This document shows positions 7,700-15,961 of a DNA stretch of 64,000 nt, one piece after another. Position 1 is the first letter of the stretch. The number at the start of each line of letters is the position of its first letter. Origin of the DNA: Streptomyces iakyrus (GTDB lineage: Bacteria > Actinomycetota > Actinomycetes > Streptomycetales > Streptomycetaceae); NCBI RefSeq assembly GCF_000717055.1, contig NZ_JNXI01000003.1, positions 570,256 through 634,255 of the forward strand, read 5' to 3'. The position numbers and the translations under genes were made by a program. The notes under the pieces are model-generated. The model worked only from the letters and a program-made list of their open reading frames with translations. It was not told the origin of the DNA and did not search any database.

Positions 7700-7853
7700 A
7701 CTGCGGGCCTTCGCCGTACAACCTTTTCGCCGTTACCGAATCGTGACCGTATGGGGCTGATGAATCCTCAATCAACCCTTTGCGAGCGCCTGTTCGCCGT
7801 GTGACGCTTGCGGTCCACCTGGGGGGTTCCCAAAGCGACACTTAGGGGGACCT

Positions 7854-8048
7854 ATGGCGACTGTGATCACCTTCGACAGACCCGGCTTCACCGCCAGGCT
7901 TCTGGAGACGGACGGACAGATCGTCTGCGTCCTGGCGACAGCGGCAGCCACCGACACCGTGATTCAGGCACGCGTGCGGAGGATGATGCGCGGTCAGGGC
8001 ATCGACTGCCGAAATTGCGGCGGCTGCCCCGTGGGGCAGGCAAAGTAG
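7854..8048 (+). CDS. Small Cys-rich hypothetical protein
   Basis: The 64-residue product begins MATVITFDRPGFTARLLETD after a strong AGGGGG ribosome site. It ends with CRNCGGC, a three-Cys cluster that could bind metal. It lies between the repressor and the integrase in the same direction. No family recognised. Confidence 0.55.
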   Translation: MATVITFDRPGFTARLLETDGQIVCVLATAAATDTVIQARVRRMMRGQGIDCRNCGGCPVGQAK

Positions 8049-8134
8049 AGCAGTCAGTACGCGGAGGCCGGCGGCAGGGGTGCTACGCCGGCACATCCGC
8101 GTTTCACCTCGCGATCGTCCTGGGGGGATGACGC

Positions 8135-9508
8135 ATGCCGTACGCGGAACAGCGCGGTTCGAAGTGGAGAGTCCGGTGGAACACCGGCAAGAAGCACCCC
8201 ACGAACGGGAAGTGGCTGTACGACAGCCAAGGCGGGTTCGACGACCGTGACGCGGCCATCGAGTACGGCCTGGACCGCGAGTCCGACATCCGCAACGACC
8301 GCTACACCAGCCGCCGCGACGGCGCGATCCTGATCAGCGAGTACTGCCGGACCTGGCAACAGACCCTCGACGTCGGGCATCTGAGACGCAGGAGCATCGA
8401 GAGCTACATCCGGCTGTACATCGAACCCCGCTGGGGCAAGATGGCGGTCGCCGACATCAAGCCGTCCGCCTACCGAGCCTGGGAGCTGTGGCTGAAGGAC
8501 CAGCCCAACATCGGCGACCGGTACCGACGGGAGATTCTCCTCGCGTTTTCGATGATGATGGACGACGCCGTCAACGACGGTATGCGGCAGGCGAGCCCGG
8601 TCCCGAAGCAGCGCAAGCGCGGCCGGTACACCAAGGAGAAGCGCGAGCGGAAGCGGCCCATGCTCATGGCCGACGTCCATCAACTCGCCACCAACGCCCT
8701 GACGTTCTGGGGCTTCCCTGGCTATGTGTACGTCCTCACCATGGCGTTCACCGGGATGCGGCCCGCCGAGGCCTACGCACTGCGCCGCGAGTACTGCTAT
8801 CCCAACTGGCCCGCCGCGGACCCGCGCATCGACCCGACCGAGGAGATGCGCTACGAGGAGGACCTGGAGCGGTACGCCGGCGAGAAGCCGATGCCTGCGA
8901 TCCGGGTCGAGTGGCAGCATCAGCGGGAGGACGGGAAGCTGAAGCTGTTCCCGCCGAAGTACGAGTCCCGGCGCACGTTGGTTGTGCCGCCGTTCCTGGC
9001 GGAGCTGCTGGAGATGCTGCTCGGATCGCACGAGTTCGAGTACGTGTTTCCTTCAATCAACGGTGGCGAACTGGCGAACGCGAACTTCACCTTTCACTAC
9101 TGGCGTCAGATCGCCGACGGCCGTGAGGCGTCGGTGCCGCGGCAGAAGGGCGCCGGCCGGGGCGGTACGTGGCGGCCTCTGCCGGCGATTCCTGCGGTGC
9201 CGGGGTGGGAGGGGAAGCGGCAGTACTTGACGAGGCATGGTCACAAGGAATGGTGCGACGAGGACGGCCATAGCCGGATCGCGGTCGAGTCGCGCATGGG
9301 CCACGAGCTGGCCGGCGTGGAGGGGCTCTACGCGAACGTCACGCCGACGATGGAGCGGGCGATCGCGGATTCACTCCAGGCTCGGTGGCTGGGCTTCATG
9401 GCGGGTCTCCCAGCCGGTTGGGAGCCTCAATCTCCCACCCCTCTCCCAGTGGATCTTGCGGAATGGATGAAATTGCAGGTCAAAGCGGGTAAGGCTTTGC
9501 AGAAATGA
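8135..9508 (+). CDS. int: Tyrosine-type site-specific integrase
   Basis: This 457-residue recombinase has an N-terminal arm-binding region (1-60), a SAM-like core-binding domain (66-160: ISEYCRTWQQTLDVGHLRRR, SIESYIRLYIEPRWGKM) and a catalytic domain. Catalytic landmarks are Arg in FTGMRPAEAYAL (near 210), the RHGHKEW block (near 367) corresponding to the H-x-x-R region, and MGHELAGVEGLYANV with the nucleophilic Tyr near 402. It would catalyse insertion and excision of the element. It is the last gene before the uppP fragment, the usual place of an integrase next to its attachment site. Confidence 0.93.
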   Translation: MPYAEQRGSKWRVRWNTGKKHPTNGKWLYDSQGGFDDRDAAIEYGLDRESDIRNDRYTSRRDGAILISEYCRTWQQTLDVGHLRRRSIESYIRLYIEPRWGKMAVADIKPSAYRAWELWLKDQPNIGDRYRREILLAFSMMMDDAVNDGMRQASPVPKQRKRGRYTKEKRERKRPMLMADVHQLATNALTFWGFPGYVYVLTMAFTGMRPAEAYALRREYCYPNWPAADPRIDPTEEMRYEEDLERYAGEKPMPAIRVEWQHQREDGKLKLFPPKYESRRTLVVPPFLAELLEMLLGSHEFEYVFPSINGGELANANFTFHYWRQIADGREASVPRQKGAGRGGTWRPLPAIPAVPGWEGKRQYLTRHGHKEWCDEDGHSRIAVESRMGHELAGVEGLYANVTPTMERAIADSLQARWLGFMAGLPAGWEPQSPTPLPVDLAEWMKLQVKAGKALQK

Positions 9509-9612
9509 CGTTGTTCATGAAATTCATTTCGACCAAGAGCTTCATGCCCTTCGTCTACTACCGCATCGCCCTGGGCATCGTCATCATCGTGCTGGTCAGC
9601 ATGGGCGCCCTC
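9505..9612 (+). pseudogene. uppP: 3' fragment of uppP at the element boundary (putative att)
   Basis: The reading frame from about 9514 encodes FMKFISTKSFMPFVYYRIAL followed by GIVIIVLVSMGAL, which matches the conserved last transmembrane segment of undecaprenyl-diphosphatase (UppP/BacA). Only this C-terminal piece is here; the rest must lie elsewhere, most simply beyond the left end of the element. The integrase stop (9506-9508) overlaps the beginning. The first codons use AAA and ATT, unlike the GC-rich codons after 9532, hinting that the crossover core lies near 9514-9540. After 9612 the frame runs into unrelated sequence. Confidence 0.7.
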
Positions 9613-9619
9613 TGGTTCC

Positions 9620-9769
9620 GTGCGGCCCGCTGCCGAGGTCAACGACGAGATCCGTGCGCTGTGGCAGCGCACGGGCGGCTCCCTGTCGGCCGAGGATCGC
9701 GCGGAGTACGAGCTCCTCGTCGTCGAGTGGGCGGCCGCGATCCGCGGCGGCGTCGTCACGGCGGCCTGA
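9620..9769 (+). CDS. Short hypothetical ORF after the uppP fragment
   Basis: A frame different from uppP reads 49 residues from GTG 9620, VRPAAEVNDEIRALWQRTGG ... EYELLVVEWAAAIRGGVV, to TGA at 9769. Its composition and codon use look like a real Streptomyces protein, but no good ribosome site is visible. It may be the C-terminal remnant of a gene whose 5' end was lost when the uppP region was rearranged. Confidence 0.4.
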   Translation: MRPAAEVNDEIRALWQRTGGSLSAEDRAEYELLVVEWAAAIRGGVVTAA

Positions 9770-9789
9770 TCCACACGACAGGCCCTGGC

Positions 9790-10392
9790 CTAGGCGCGCA
9801 GCCGCGCCAGCACCTCGTCGTCGAGGCAGAGGGGCCGCTCCTCGGGCAACAGCCCGGCGGCCGCGTCCTGTTGTCCCGTCCGCACCAGCCCGCGGATCTC
9901 TCTGGCCAGCGGCGTGACGTCCTCGATCCCCACGATCCACTCGTCCGCGTACCGCGCGGCGGCCTCCCCCGCGAGCCCCAGCTGAAGCGACCGGTGCGGC
10001 AGCGGGTTGAGGTGCAGGTCCCGTTCCGGATCCCACTGCACCCGCGCGGGCGCCTGCCTCAACTGCCGCTTCCAGGAGGCCTGGTCGCCGTGCAGGGCGG
10101 GGACGTGATGGGACAGGCACGCGTTGCGCAGCGCCCACAGGAAGCCCTCACGGTCGATCTCGATCGCCAGGACCGTCTCCTGGCCCTCCTTGGTGCCCCA
10201 GCCGCAGCGGTACATCATCCACAGGAACGACGGCTTGATCCAGGTCATGCGCTCCCGCTTCCAGGACGACGGGAAGCGGCCCATGCGGGCCGCGGGGCCG
10301 CCGATCTCGGGGCGGTAGGCCTGGTAGACGGTGATCGTGGACTCGGTGTGGCGGGCGCGCACCCGGAATCTCGGTTCGTGCAGATCGTTCAC
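9790..10392 (-). CDS. DUF4291 domain-containing protein
   Basis: The 200-residue protein is a full-length DUF4291 member. It has VYQAYRPEIG near residue 20, the hallmark KRERMTWIKPSFLWMMYRCGW near 39-60, LAIEIDREGF near 70, and the later WDPERDLHLNPLPHRSLQLG. GTG 10392 gives the family's usual N-terminus (VNDLHEPRFRVRARH). Family function is unknown to me; no signal peptide or membrane segment is present. It is the first intact chromosomal gene after the element. Confidence 0.85.
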   Translation of the reverse strand: MNDLHEPRFRVRARHTESTITVYQAYRPEIGGPAARMGRFPSSWKRERMTWIKPSFLWMMYRCGWGTKEGQETVLAIEIDREGFLWALRNACLSHHVPALHGDQASWKRQLRQAPARVQWDPERDLHLNPLPHRSLQLGLAGEAAARYADEWIVGIEDVTPLAREIRGLVRTGQQDAAAGLLPEERPLCLDDEVLARLRA

Positions 10393-10470
10393 GGAGGACA
10401 GGCTGGCCTCCCAGGTCCCCCGGCGGCCACCGAATATCGCGCACGCACGGCTCTTGGCCCCTGCTCCGCC

Positions 10471-10959
10471 ATGCCCAACACTGAGCCGATGACGCAGCGC
10501 GTGGAGCTCGCTACCGTGAGGGACCGGCTGGCCGTCGACGGGCTGATCACCGACTATGCGGTGGCGGTCGACGACGGTGACTGGGAGGCGTACCGGGGGC
10601 TGTTCGCCCCTCGGGGGCGGGCGGACTACCGCTCGGCCGGCGGCATCGAGGGAGAGGCCCGGGCGGTCGCCGCGTGGCTCGCGGAGAGCCTGCGGCTGTT
10701 CCCGATGCGGCAGCATCTGATCGTCAACCGGCGGGTGCGCTTCGGGGTCTGGGAGCAGGACACCGGTGACACGGCCGAGGTGCAGGCCGACTACGTCAAT
10801 CCCATGGCCACCGCGGGGCCCGCTTTGGACTTCGTGTGCGGTGGCCGGTACGCCTTCGCGGCGCTGCGCACGGACGACGGCTGGCGGCTGAGCGGAGTCG
10901 TCGTGCGGGAGAAGTGGCGGCGCCTTCCCGAGCCGCGGACCGCGCCTGTGGTCAACTGA
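10471..10959 (+). CDS. SnoaL-like / NTF2-fold nuclear transport factor domain protein
   Basis: The 162-residue product fits the SnoaL_4-type alpha+beta barrel: LAVDGLITDYAVAVDDGDWEAYRGLFAP (about 15-42), then alternating strands ending GGRYAFAALRTDDGWRLSGVVVREKWRR. Members range from cyclases and dehydratases to non-enzymatic small-ligand binders; no gene cluster here narrows the role. ATG 10471 and an in-frame ATG at 10489 are both possible starts. Confidence 0.75.
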   Translation: MPNTEPMTQRVELATVRDRLAVDGLITDYAVAVDDGDWEAYRGLFAPRGRADYRSAGGIEGEARAVAAWLAESLRLFPMRQHLIVNRRVRFGVWEQDTGDTAEVQADYVNPMATAGPALDFVCGGRYAFAALRTDDGWRLSGVVVREKWRRLPEPRTAPVVN

Positions 10960-11027
10960 CCCGGCGTCCTGTGTCCTAGATCGTCCGCAAGGCGCACACT
11001 GGAGGCACCCGCGGGTAGGAGGCGCCT

Positions 11028-12593
11028 ATGAAGACGCTCGGCCACTGGCTCGCCTCCCCCTGGCGCCGCTCGGCCGCCGCGGCGGTCGCGGGCGCCCTCC
11101 CCGTCCTGGCCTTCCCCGCGCCGTCCCTGTGGTGGTGCGCCTACGCCGCCCTGGTCCCCTGGCTCCTGCTGCTGCGCACCGCGCCGACCGGCAAGCGGGC
11201 CGCGTTCGACGGATGGTGGGGCGGCTTCGGCTTCATGCTGGCCATGCACCACTGGCTGCTGCCGAGCCTGCACGTGTTCACGTTCCTCATCGCCGCCCTG
11301 CTGGGCGCGCTGTGGGCACCGTGGGGCTGGCTGGTACGCCGTCTCCTCGGAGGTCTTCCCTCCCTCGGGCGGGTCACGGTCGCGCTGCTGGTCCTGCCGT
11401 CGGGCTGGCTGGCCGTCGAGCTGGTCCGCTCCTGGCAGGGGCTCGGCGGCCCCTGGGGCATGCTCGGCAGCAGTCAGTGGCAGGCCGAGCCCGCGCTGCG
11501 TCTCGCCGCAGTGGGCGGGGTGTGGCTGCTCAGCTACCTGCTCGTGGCCGTCAACGTCGCGGTCACCGTGCTCGTCGCGGTCCCCCGGGCCCGGGTACCC
11601 GCCGTGGCCGGTCTCGTCGCCACGGCCGCCGCCACCTCCGCCGCCTGGGCGTTCTCGCCCCGCCCCGCCGTCGACGGCCAGGTCAGGATCGCCGTCGTGC
11701 AGCCGGGCGTCATCGCCGGCCCGGACGGGCGGTTCGCCCGCGAGGAGCAGCTCACCCGCCGGCTCGCCGGCCAGGACGTCGACCTGGTCGTCTGGGGCGA
11801 GAGCAGCGTCGGGTTCGACCTCGACGACCGGCCCGACCTCGCCCGGCGGCTCGCGGGCCTCTCCCGCGCGACGGGCGCCGGCATCCTGGTCAACGTGGAC
11901 GCCCGGCGCTCCGACAAGCCCGGCATCTACAAGAGTTCGGTCCTGATCGGGCCCGACGGCCTGACCGGCGAGCGCTACGACAAGATGCGGCTCGTGCCGT
12001 TCGGCGAGTACATCCCGGCCCGGTCCCTGCTCGGCTGGGCCACCTCCGTCGGCAAGGCCGCGGGCGAGGACCGCAGGCGCGGCTCGCAGCCGGTCGTGAT
12101 GAACGTCGGGGACGATCTGCGCGTCGGCCCGCTGGTGTGCTTCGAGACCGCCTTCCCCGACATGACCCGCCATCTCACCCGGGAGGGTGTCGACGTGCTG
12201 ATCGGCCAGTCGTCGACATCGACGTTCCAGCACAGCTGGGCGCCCGGGCAGCACGCGTCGCTCGCCGCGCTGCGGGCCGCCGAGACCGGCCGCCCCATGG
12301 TGCACGCGACCCTGACGGGCGTCTCCGCCGTCTACGGCCCGGACGGGCAGCGCGTCGGATCATGGCTCGGCACGGACGCGTCCGCCGCGCGCGTCTATGA
12401 CATCCCCCTCGCCCACGGCACCACGCCCTACGTCCGCCACGGCGACTGGACGGTCCACGCGGCGATGCTGATCCTCGCACTGTGGGCCGTCGGTGAGGGC
12501 GCACGGACCGTGCGGCTCAGGCGGTCCGCTCCTGAACCGCACGTACCACCCGCTCGCACAGTTCATGGGTCTCCAGCGCGTCCCGGGAGCTGA
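11028..12593 (+). CDS. lnt: Apolipoprotein N-acyltransferase
   Basis: This 521-residue membrane enzyme would transfer a third acyl chain to the N-terminal Cys of lipoproteins. Six or so hydrophobic segments lie in residues 15-215 and one near 490-505. The nitrilase-like domain (220-450) has the expected catalytic triad Glu258 (WGESS), Lys319 (YDKMRLVPFGEYIP) and Cys371 (LVCFETAFP). Length agrees with the family. Its 3' end overlaps the convergent oxidoreductase gene by 77 bp. Streptomycetes have lnt homologues, and several lipoproteins of this window are possible substrates. Confidence 0.93.
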   Translation: MKTLGHWLASPWRRSAAAAVAGALPVLAFPAPSLWWCAYAALVPWLLLLRTAPTGKRAAFDGWWGGFGFMLAMHHWLLPSLHVFTFLIAALLGALWAPWGWLVRRLLGGLPSLGRVTVALLVLPSGWLAVELVRSWQGLGGPWGMLGSSQWQAEPALRLAAVGGVWLLSYLLVAVNVAVTVLVAVPRARVPAVAGLVATAAATSAAWAFSPRPAVDGQVRIAVVQPGVIAGPDGRFAREEQLTRRLAGQDVDLVVWGESSVGFDLDDRPDLARRLAGLSRATGAGILVNVDARRSDKPGIYKSSVLIGPDGLTGERYDKMRLVPFGEYIPARSLLGWATSVGKAAGEDRRRGSQPVVMNVGDDLRVGPLVCFETAFPDMTRHLTREGVDVLIGQSSTSTFQHSWAPGQHASLAALRAAETGRPMVHATLTGVSAVYGPDGQRVGSWLGTDASAARVYDIPLAHGTTPYVRHGDWTVHAAMLILALWAVGEGARTVRLRRSAPEPHVPPARTVHGSPARPGS

Positions 12594-13422
12594 GCACCTT
12601 GCCCGTCCGGACGGCGTCGAGGAAGGCGAGCACCGCCTGCTCGATCCCGCGCTGCCGGGCCACCGGCACCCAGTCCCCGCGCCGCCGGACGGTCGGCTGC
12701 CCCTTGTGGTCGACGACCTCGGCGAGGTTGATCACCTGCCGCTTGGTGTCCTGCCCGGACACTTCCAGGATCTCCTCGGCGGAACCGCTGAGCCGGTTCA
12801 TCACGCCGAGCGCGGTGAAGCCGTCCCCGGCGAGCTGGAGCACCAGGTGGTGCAGCAGCCCGTCCTGGACGCGGGCGCGCACGGTCACGTCGTCGATCTC
12901 GCCGGGCACCAGGAACCGGAGGGTGTCGACGACGTGGATGAAGTCGTCGAGGATCATCGCGCGGGGTTCCTCCGGCAGTCCGATGCGGTTCTTCTGCATC
13001 AAAATCAGCTCGCGCGGATGGTCCGAGCACTGCGTGTAGCCGGGGGCGTGGCGCCGGTTGAAGCCGACGGCGAGACTCACGCCCCGCTCCTCGGCGAGCG
13101 CTACCAGCCGCGCGGAGTCGTCGATCTCGTAGGCGAGCGGCTTGTCCACGTACGTCGGTACGCCCGCCTCCAGCAGCCGCGTCACGATCTCCGGGTGCAC
13201 GAGCGTGGGCGCGTGCACGAACGCCGCGTCGAGGTCCGCCGCGATCAGGGAGTCGAGGGTGGTGTGCCGCCGCTCCGGCGGGACGTGCAGGCCCTCGGCG
13301 ACCCGGTCCAGGGTGGCGGGCGTACGGGTCTGCAGGTGCAGTTCCACCCCGGGCCGGCAGGCGAGGACCGGGAGGTAGGCCTTCTGCGCGATGTCGCCGA
13401 GTCCGATGCAGCCGACCTTCAC
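12517..13422 (-). CDS. Gfo/Idh/MocA family NAD(P)-dependent oxidoreductase
   Basis: The 301-residue protein opens with the nucleotide-binding motif GCIGLGDIAQKAYLP (residues 4-18). It carries the family's YVDKPLAYEIDDS signature near residue 92, with Lys as the conserved catalytic-site residue, and a C-terminal alpha/beta domain. GTG 13422 has GGAG eight bases upstream. The substrate is unknown; most relatives act on sugars, inositols or imines. It converges on lnt and shares 77 bp with it, so both ends are constrained in two frames. Confidence 0.85.
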   Translation of the reverse strand: MKVGCIGLGDIAQKAYLPVLACRPGVELHLQTRTPATLDRVAEGLHVPPERRHTTLDSLIAADLDAAFVHAPTLVHPEIVTRLLEAGVPTYVDKPLAYEIDDSARLVALAEERGVSLAVGFNRRHAPGYTQCSDHPRELILMQKNRIGLPEEPRAMILDDFIHVVDTLRFLVPGEIDDVTVRARVQDGLLHHLVLQLAGDGFTALGVMNRLSGSAEEILEVSGQDTKRQVINLAEVVDHKGQPTVRRRGDWVPVARQRGIEQAVLAFLDAVRTGKVLSSRDALETHELCERVVRAVQERTA

Positions 13423-13435
13423 GGGGTGATCTCCT

Positions 13436-14620
13436 CTAACGGTTGCCTGCCGGGGTCTGCTCGGAGCATACGGCGTCCGCCGGCGGGGGCCGCCAGTCGG
13501 CGATGCCGTCGAACCCGCGCAGGACGAGGGCGGGCCCGGCCTTCGAGAGGGTGGCCAGGGCGGTGTCGCGCACGGCGATCGCTGCGCGGTTCGTCATGAG
13601 GTTGAGGCGGGCGACCCGCACGGCCCGGCGTGCGACGGCGGTCGTGCGGGGCAGCCGGGCGGCGGTGTAGGCGGGCAGGTCGTCGCGGTGGTGCGCGAGG
13701 ACGATCGCGTCCTCGATGGCCTGGTTGCCGCCCTGGCCGAGGGTCGGGGGCATGGCGTGTGCGGCGTCGCCGAGCAGGGCGACCCGGCCGTGGTGGTAGG
13801 CGGGCAGGGGTTCGGCGATGTGGTGGACGTCGTGGCGCAGGACGTCCACGGGCCGGGCGGCGGCGAGCACGGCGGGGATCGGGTCGTGCCAGTCACCGAA
13901 GCGGCTCAGCAGCTCGGCCCTCTCGTCGGGCGCGTGGCCGCCGGCGGGCGTGACGGCGGCGGCGTAGGCGTAGACGCGGCCGTCCTTGAGCGGGTGTGTG
14001 CCCCAGATGCGGCCCCTGCCCCAGGTCTCGTGCGAGGCGAATTCGGCGCCGGGCACGGGGATCACGAGCCGCCACGCGGTGAAGCCGGAGTACACGGCCC
14101 CGGGGTGGGCGGGGAAGAGCGCGTGGCGTACGGCGGAGCGGATGCCGTCCGCCCCCACGACCAGGTCGGCCTCCAACTCCTTGCCGCCCGCGTCGACCCG
14201 GGCGGGCCGGCCGGGGCCGCCGGGGTCGGTGAGGGTCGCGGCGGTGTCCGTGCGGATGGCGCCCGGCGGGAGCCGGGATGCCAGGCCGGCGATGAGGGTG
14301 GCGCGGTGCAGCAGCACGAGCGGGCCGCCGTAGCGCTCGGCGGCGGCGTCGGCGGAGGACCGCGAGAGCCACCTGCCGGAGGGGGCCCGCAGCCCGCCGT
14401 CCCCGGACCAGGCGGCCAGGTCGCGGATCTCGTCGCCCAGTCCGATGGCGTCCAGCGCGCGCAGGGAGTTCGGCGCGAGGGAGATCGCCGCGCCGACCGG
14501 CTCCAGCGAGGGGGCCCGCTCCAGCACCGTGACCCGCAGGCCGCGCTGGTGCAGGGCGACCGCCGCCGTCAGGCCTCCTATACCGCCACCGATCACGACG
14601 GCATGCCCGGGTTGTGTCAT
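13436..14620 (-). CDS. FAD-dependent monooxygenase (salicylate hydroxylase type)
   Basis: The 394-residue enzyme shows the GxGxxG FAD motif at the N-terminus (VVIGGGIGGLTAAVAL), the DG motif VVGADGIRSAVRHALFP near 155, and the second FAD motif GDAAHAMPPTLGQGGNQAIEDA near 285. This is the group A flavoprotein hydroxylase pattern; it would use NAD(P)H and O2 to hydroxylate a small, probably aromatic, substrate. It is divergent from a TetR gene, and both promoters contain a shared palindrome, so it is very likely the regulated target. Confidence 0.9.
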   Translation of the reverse strand: MTQPGHAVVIGGGIGGLTAAVALHQRGLRVTVLERAPSLEPVGAAISLAPNSLRALDAIGLGDEIRDLAAWSGDGGLRAPSGRWLSRSSADAAAERYGGPLVLLHRATLIAGLASRLPPGAIRTDTAATLTDPGGPGRPARVDAGGKELEADLVVGADGIRSAVRHALFPAHPGAVYSGFTAWRLVIPVPGAEFASHETWGRGRIWGTHPLKDGRVYAYAAAVTPAGGHAPDERAELLSRFGDWHDPIPAVLAAARPVDVLRHDVHHIAEPLPAYHHGRVALLGDAAHAMPPTLGQGGNQAIEDAIVLAHHRDDLPAYTAARLPRTTAVARRAVRVARLNLMTNRAAIAVRDTALATLSKAGPALVLRGFDGIADWRPPPADAVCSEQTPAGNR

Positions 14621-14638
14621 GACCCCTCCTCGAATGTG

Positions 14639-14681
14639 ACTACACCTGTAGTGACGCCACCGACGTTACTACAGGTGTAGT
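14639..14681. promoter_or_regulatory. Twin TetR operator palindromes
   Basis: Between the monooxygenase and tetR starts there are two palindromes, ACTACACCTGTAGT at 14639-14652 and ACTACAGGTGTAGT at 14668-14681. Each has ACTACA/TGTAGT arms with a two-base centre, and the two are inverted copies of each other. Centres are 29 bp apart; the boxes lie 18 and 20 bp from the two start codons, well placed to block both promoters. Confidence 0.85.
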
Positions 14682-14701
14682 CGGACGGGTAGCGTGGCCC
14701 C

Positions 14702-15292
14702 ATGTCCGAACGCACCGCCGGCCCTTCCCGCTCCGACCTGGTCGCCGACGCCGCCCTCGCGCTGCTCGCCGAGCGCGGCATGCGCGGCCTCACGCACCGC
14801 GCGGTCGACGAGGCGGCCGGGCTCCCCCAGGGCTCGACGTCGAACCTGGCGCGCACCCGGCAGGCCCTGCTGGAGCTGGCGGTGCGGCGCCTGGCCGACC
14901 GCGAGGCCCGGGTCCTGGGCCTGCACGAGATGCCGGACCCCGGGGCCGGGCCGGGCCCTCTGGCGGACGCACTGGCCCTGGCGACCCACCGGGCCCTGAC
15001 GGGCCACCGCGCCCTCACGCTCGCCCGCTACGAACTGGCCCTGGAGGCGACGCGCCGCCCCGAGCTGCGGGCCTTCTTCGACGCCACCGGCGCCCGCTTC
15101 CGTGACCAGCTCGCCGCCCTGGTCAGCGGCTTGGGCTCGACCGACCCGGCCCGGCACACCCTGTCGCTGATCGCGTGGGGGGACGGGTTGATGTTCAGCT
15201 GCGTGGCGGGGTCGTTCGGCGCCGAGGTGCCGAGTCTGGAGGAGGTGCGGGCCGGGCTACGGGAACTGCTGGAGGGCATGCTCGGGGGCTGA
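14702..15292 (+). CDS. TetR-family transcriptional regulator
   Basis: The 196-residue protein has the TetR HTH at residues 11-57 (LVADAALALLAERGMRGLTH, RAVDEAAGLPQGSTSNL) and a helical ligand-binding domain. Its gene is divergent from the FAD monooxygenase with twin palindromes between them. It most likely represses both genes until a substrate of the monooxygenase binds; the ligand is not deducible from the sequence. Confidence 0.9.
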   Translation: MSERTAGPSRSDLVADAALALLAERGMRGLTHRAVDEAAGLPQGSTSNLARTRQALLELAVRRLADREARVLGLHEMPDPGAGPGPLADALALATHRALTGHRALTLARYELALEATRRPELRAFFDATGARFRDQLAALVSGLGSTDPARHTLSLIAWGDGLMFSCVAGSFGAEVPSLEEVRAGLRELLEGMLGG

Positions 15293-15335
15293 AAATCTTG
15301 TGGTGCGGCGGGGGCGGCTCGGAAAGGATGCGTGC

Positions 15336-15848
15336 ATGACGAACGAACGCCGAGAGCCCGCCACCACCGCCGACGAGCGCACGATGCTGGAGGGCTGGCT
15401 GGAGTATCACCGCCAGACCCTCGCCTGGAAGTGCGAGGGCCTGACCGACGCCCAGCTCCGCACCGCCGCGGTGGGGCCGTCCGAGCTGAGCCTGATGGGG
15501 CTGGTGCGGCACATGGCGGAGGTGGAGCGGGGCTGGTTCCGCAAGGTGCTCGCGGCCGAGGACGCCGGCCCGATCTACTACACCGAGGAGGACCCGGACG
15601 GCGAGTTCCATCTCTCCGAGTCCGACACGTACGAGGAGGCGTACGCCACCTGGCAGTCCGAGATCGAGACCGCCCGGCGCAACGCGGCCCGCTTCGGCCT
15701 CGACGACATCTCCGAAGGCAAACACCGCCGCACCGGCGAGCGCTTCAACCTGCGCTGGATCTACACCCACATGATCGAGGAGTACGCGCGGCACAACGGC
15801 CACGCCGACCTGATCCGCGAGCGCGTGGACGGCGCGACCGGCGACTGA
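15336..15848 (+). CDS. DinB-family four-helix bundle protein (DUF664)
   Basis: The 170-residue product fits the DinB/DUF664 family, with metal-ligand-type His positions in LMGLVRHMAEVERGWF (near 62), IYTHMIEEYARHNGHADLIRE (near 147-165). Such proteins resemble mycothiol-dependent thiol transferases and damage-induced proteins; the His triad supports a divalent metal site. ATG 15336 follows GGAAAGGA. It is not the polymerase also called DinB, which is at 53241. Confidence 0.85.
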   Translation: MTNERREPATTADERTMLEGWLEYHRQTLAWKCEGLTDAQLRTAAVGPSELSLMGLVRHMAEVERGWFRKVLAAEDAGPIYYTEEDPDGEFHLSESDTYEEAYATWQSEIETARRNAARFGLDDISEGKHRRTGERFNLRWIYTHMIEEYARHNGHADLIRERVDGATGD

Positions 15849-15961
15849 CGTCACCCCCGTCGCACCGGCGCCCTCCGTACGGGGCGCGAGATCACCCGTG
15901 CGGGGCATCCTGCGCCGGATCCGCGACCCCAGCGAGGGCCGCACGCACCAGAGTTGCGCGG

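Larger units (their letters stand above)
1..9520. mobile_element. Right end of an integrated phage-like element (left end outside window)
   Basis: A run of about twenty small phage-type genes ends in a tyrosine integrase whose stop codon sits a few bases before a fragment of the uppP coding sequence. Contents are early-region type: Bet/RecT annealing protein, DnaQ-type exonuclease, antirepressor-like protein, excisionase-like and XRE regulators. I see no capsid, terminase, portal or conjugation (FtsK/TraB) gene here, so prophage, satellite or integrative conjugative element cannot be decided; the rest lies left of the window. The right boundary is inferred from the start of uppP similarity near 9511. 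Confidence 0.8.
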
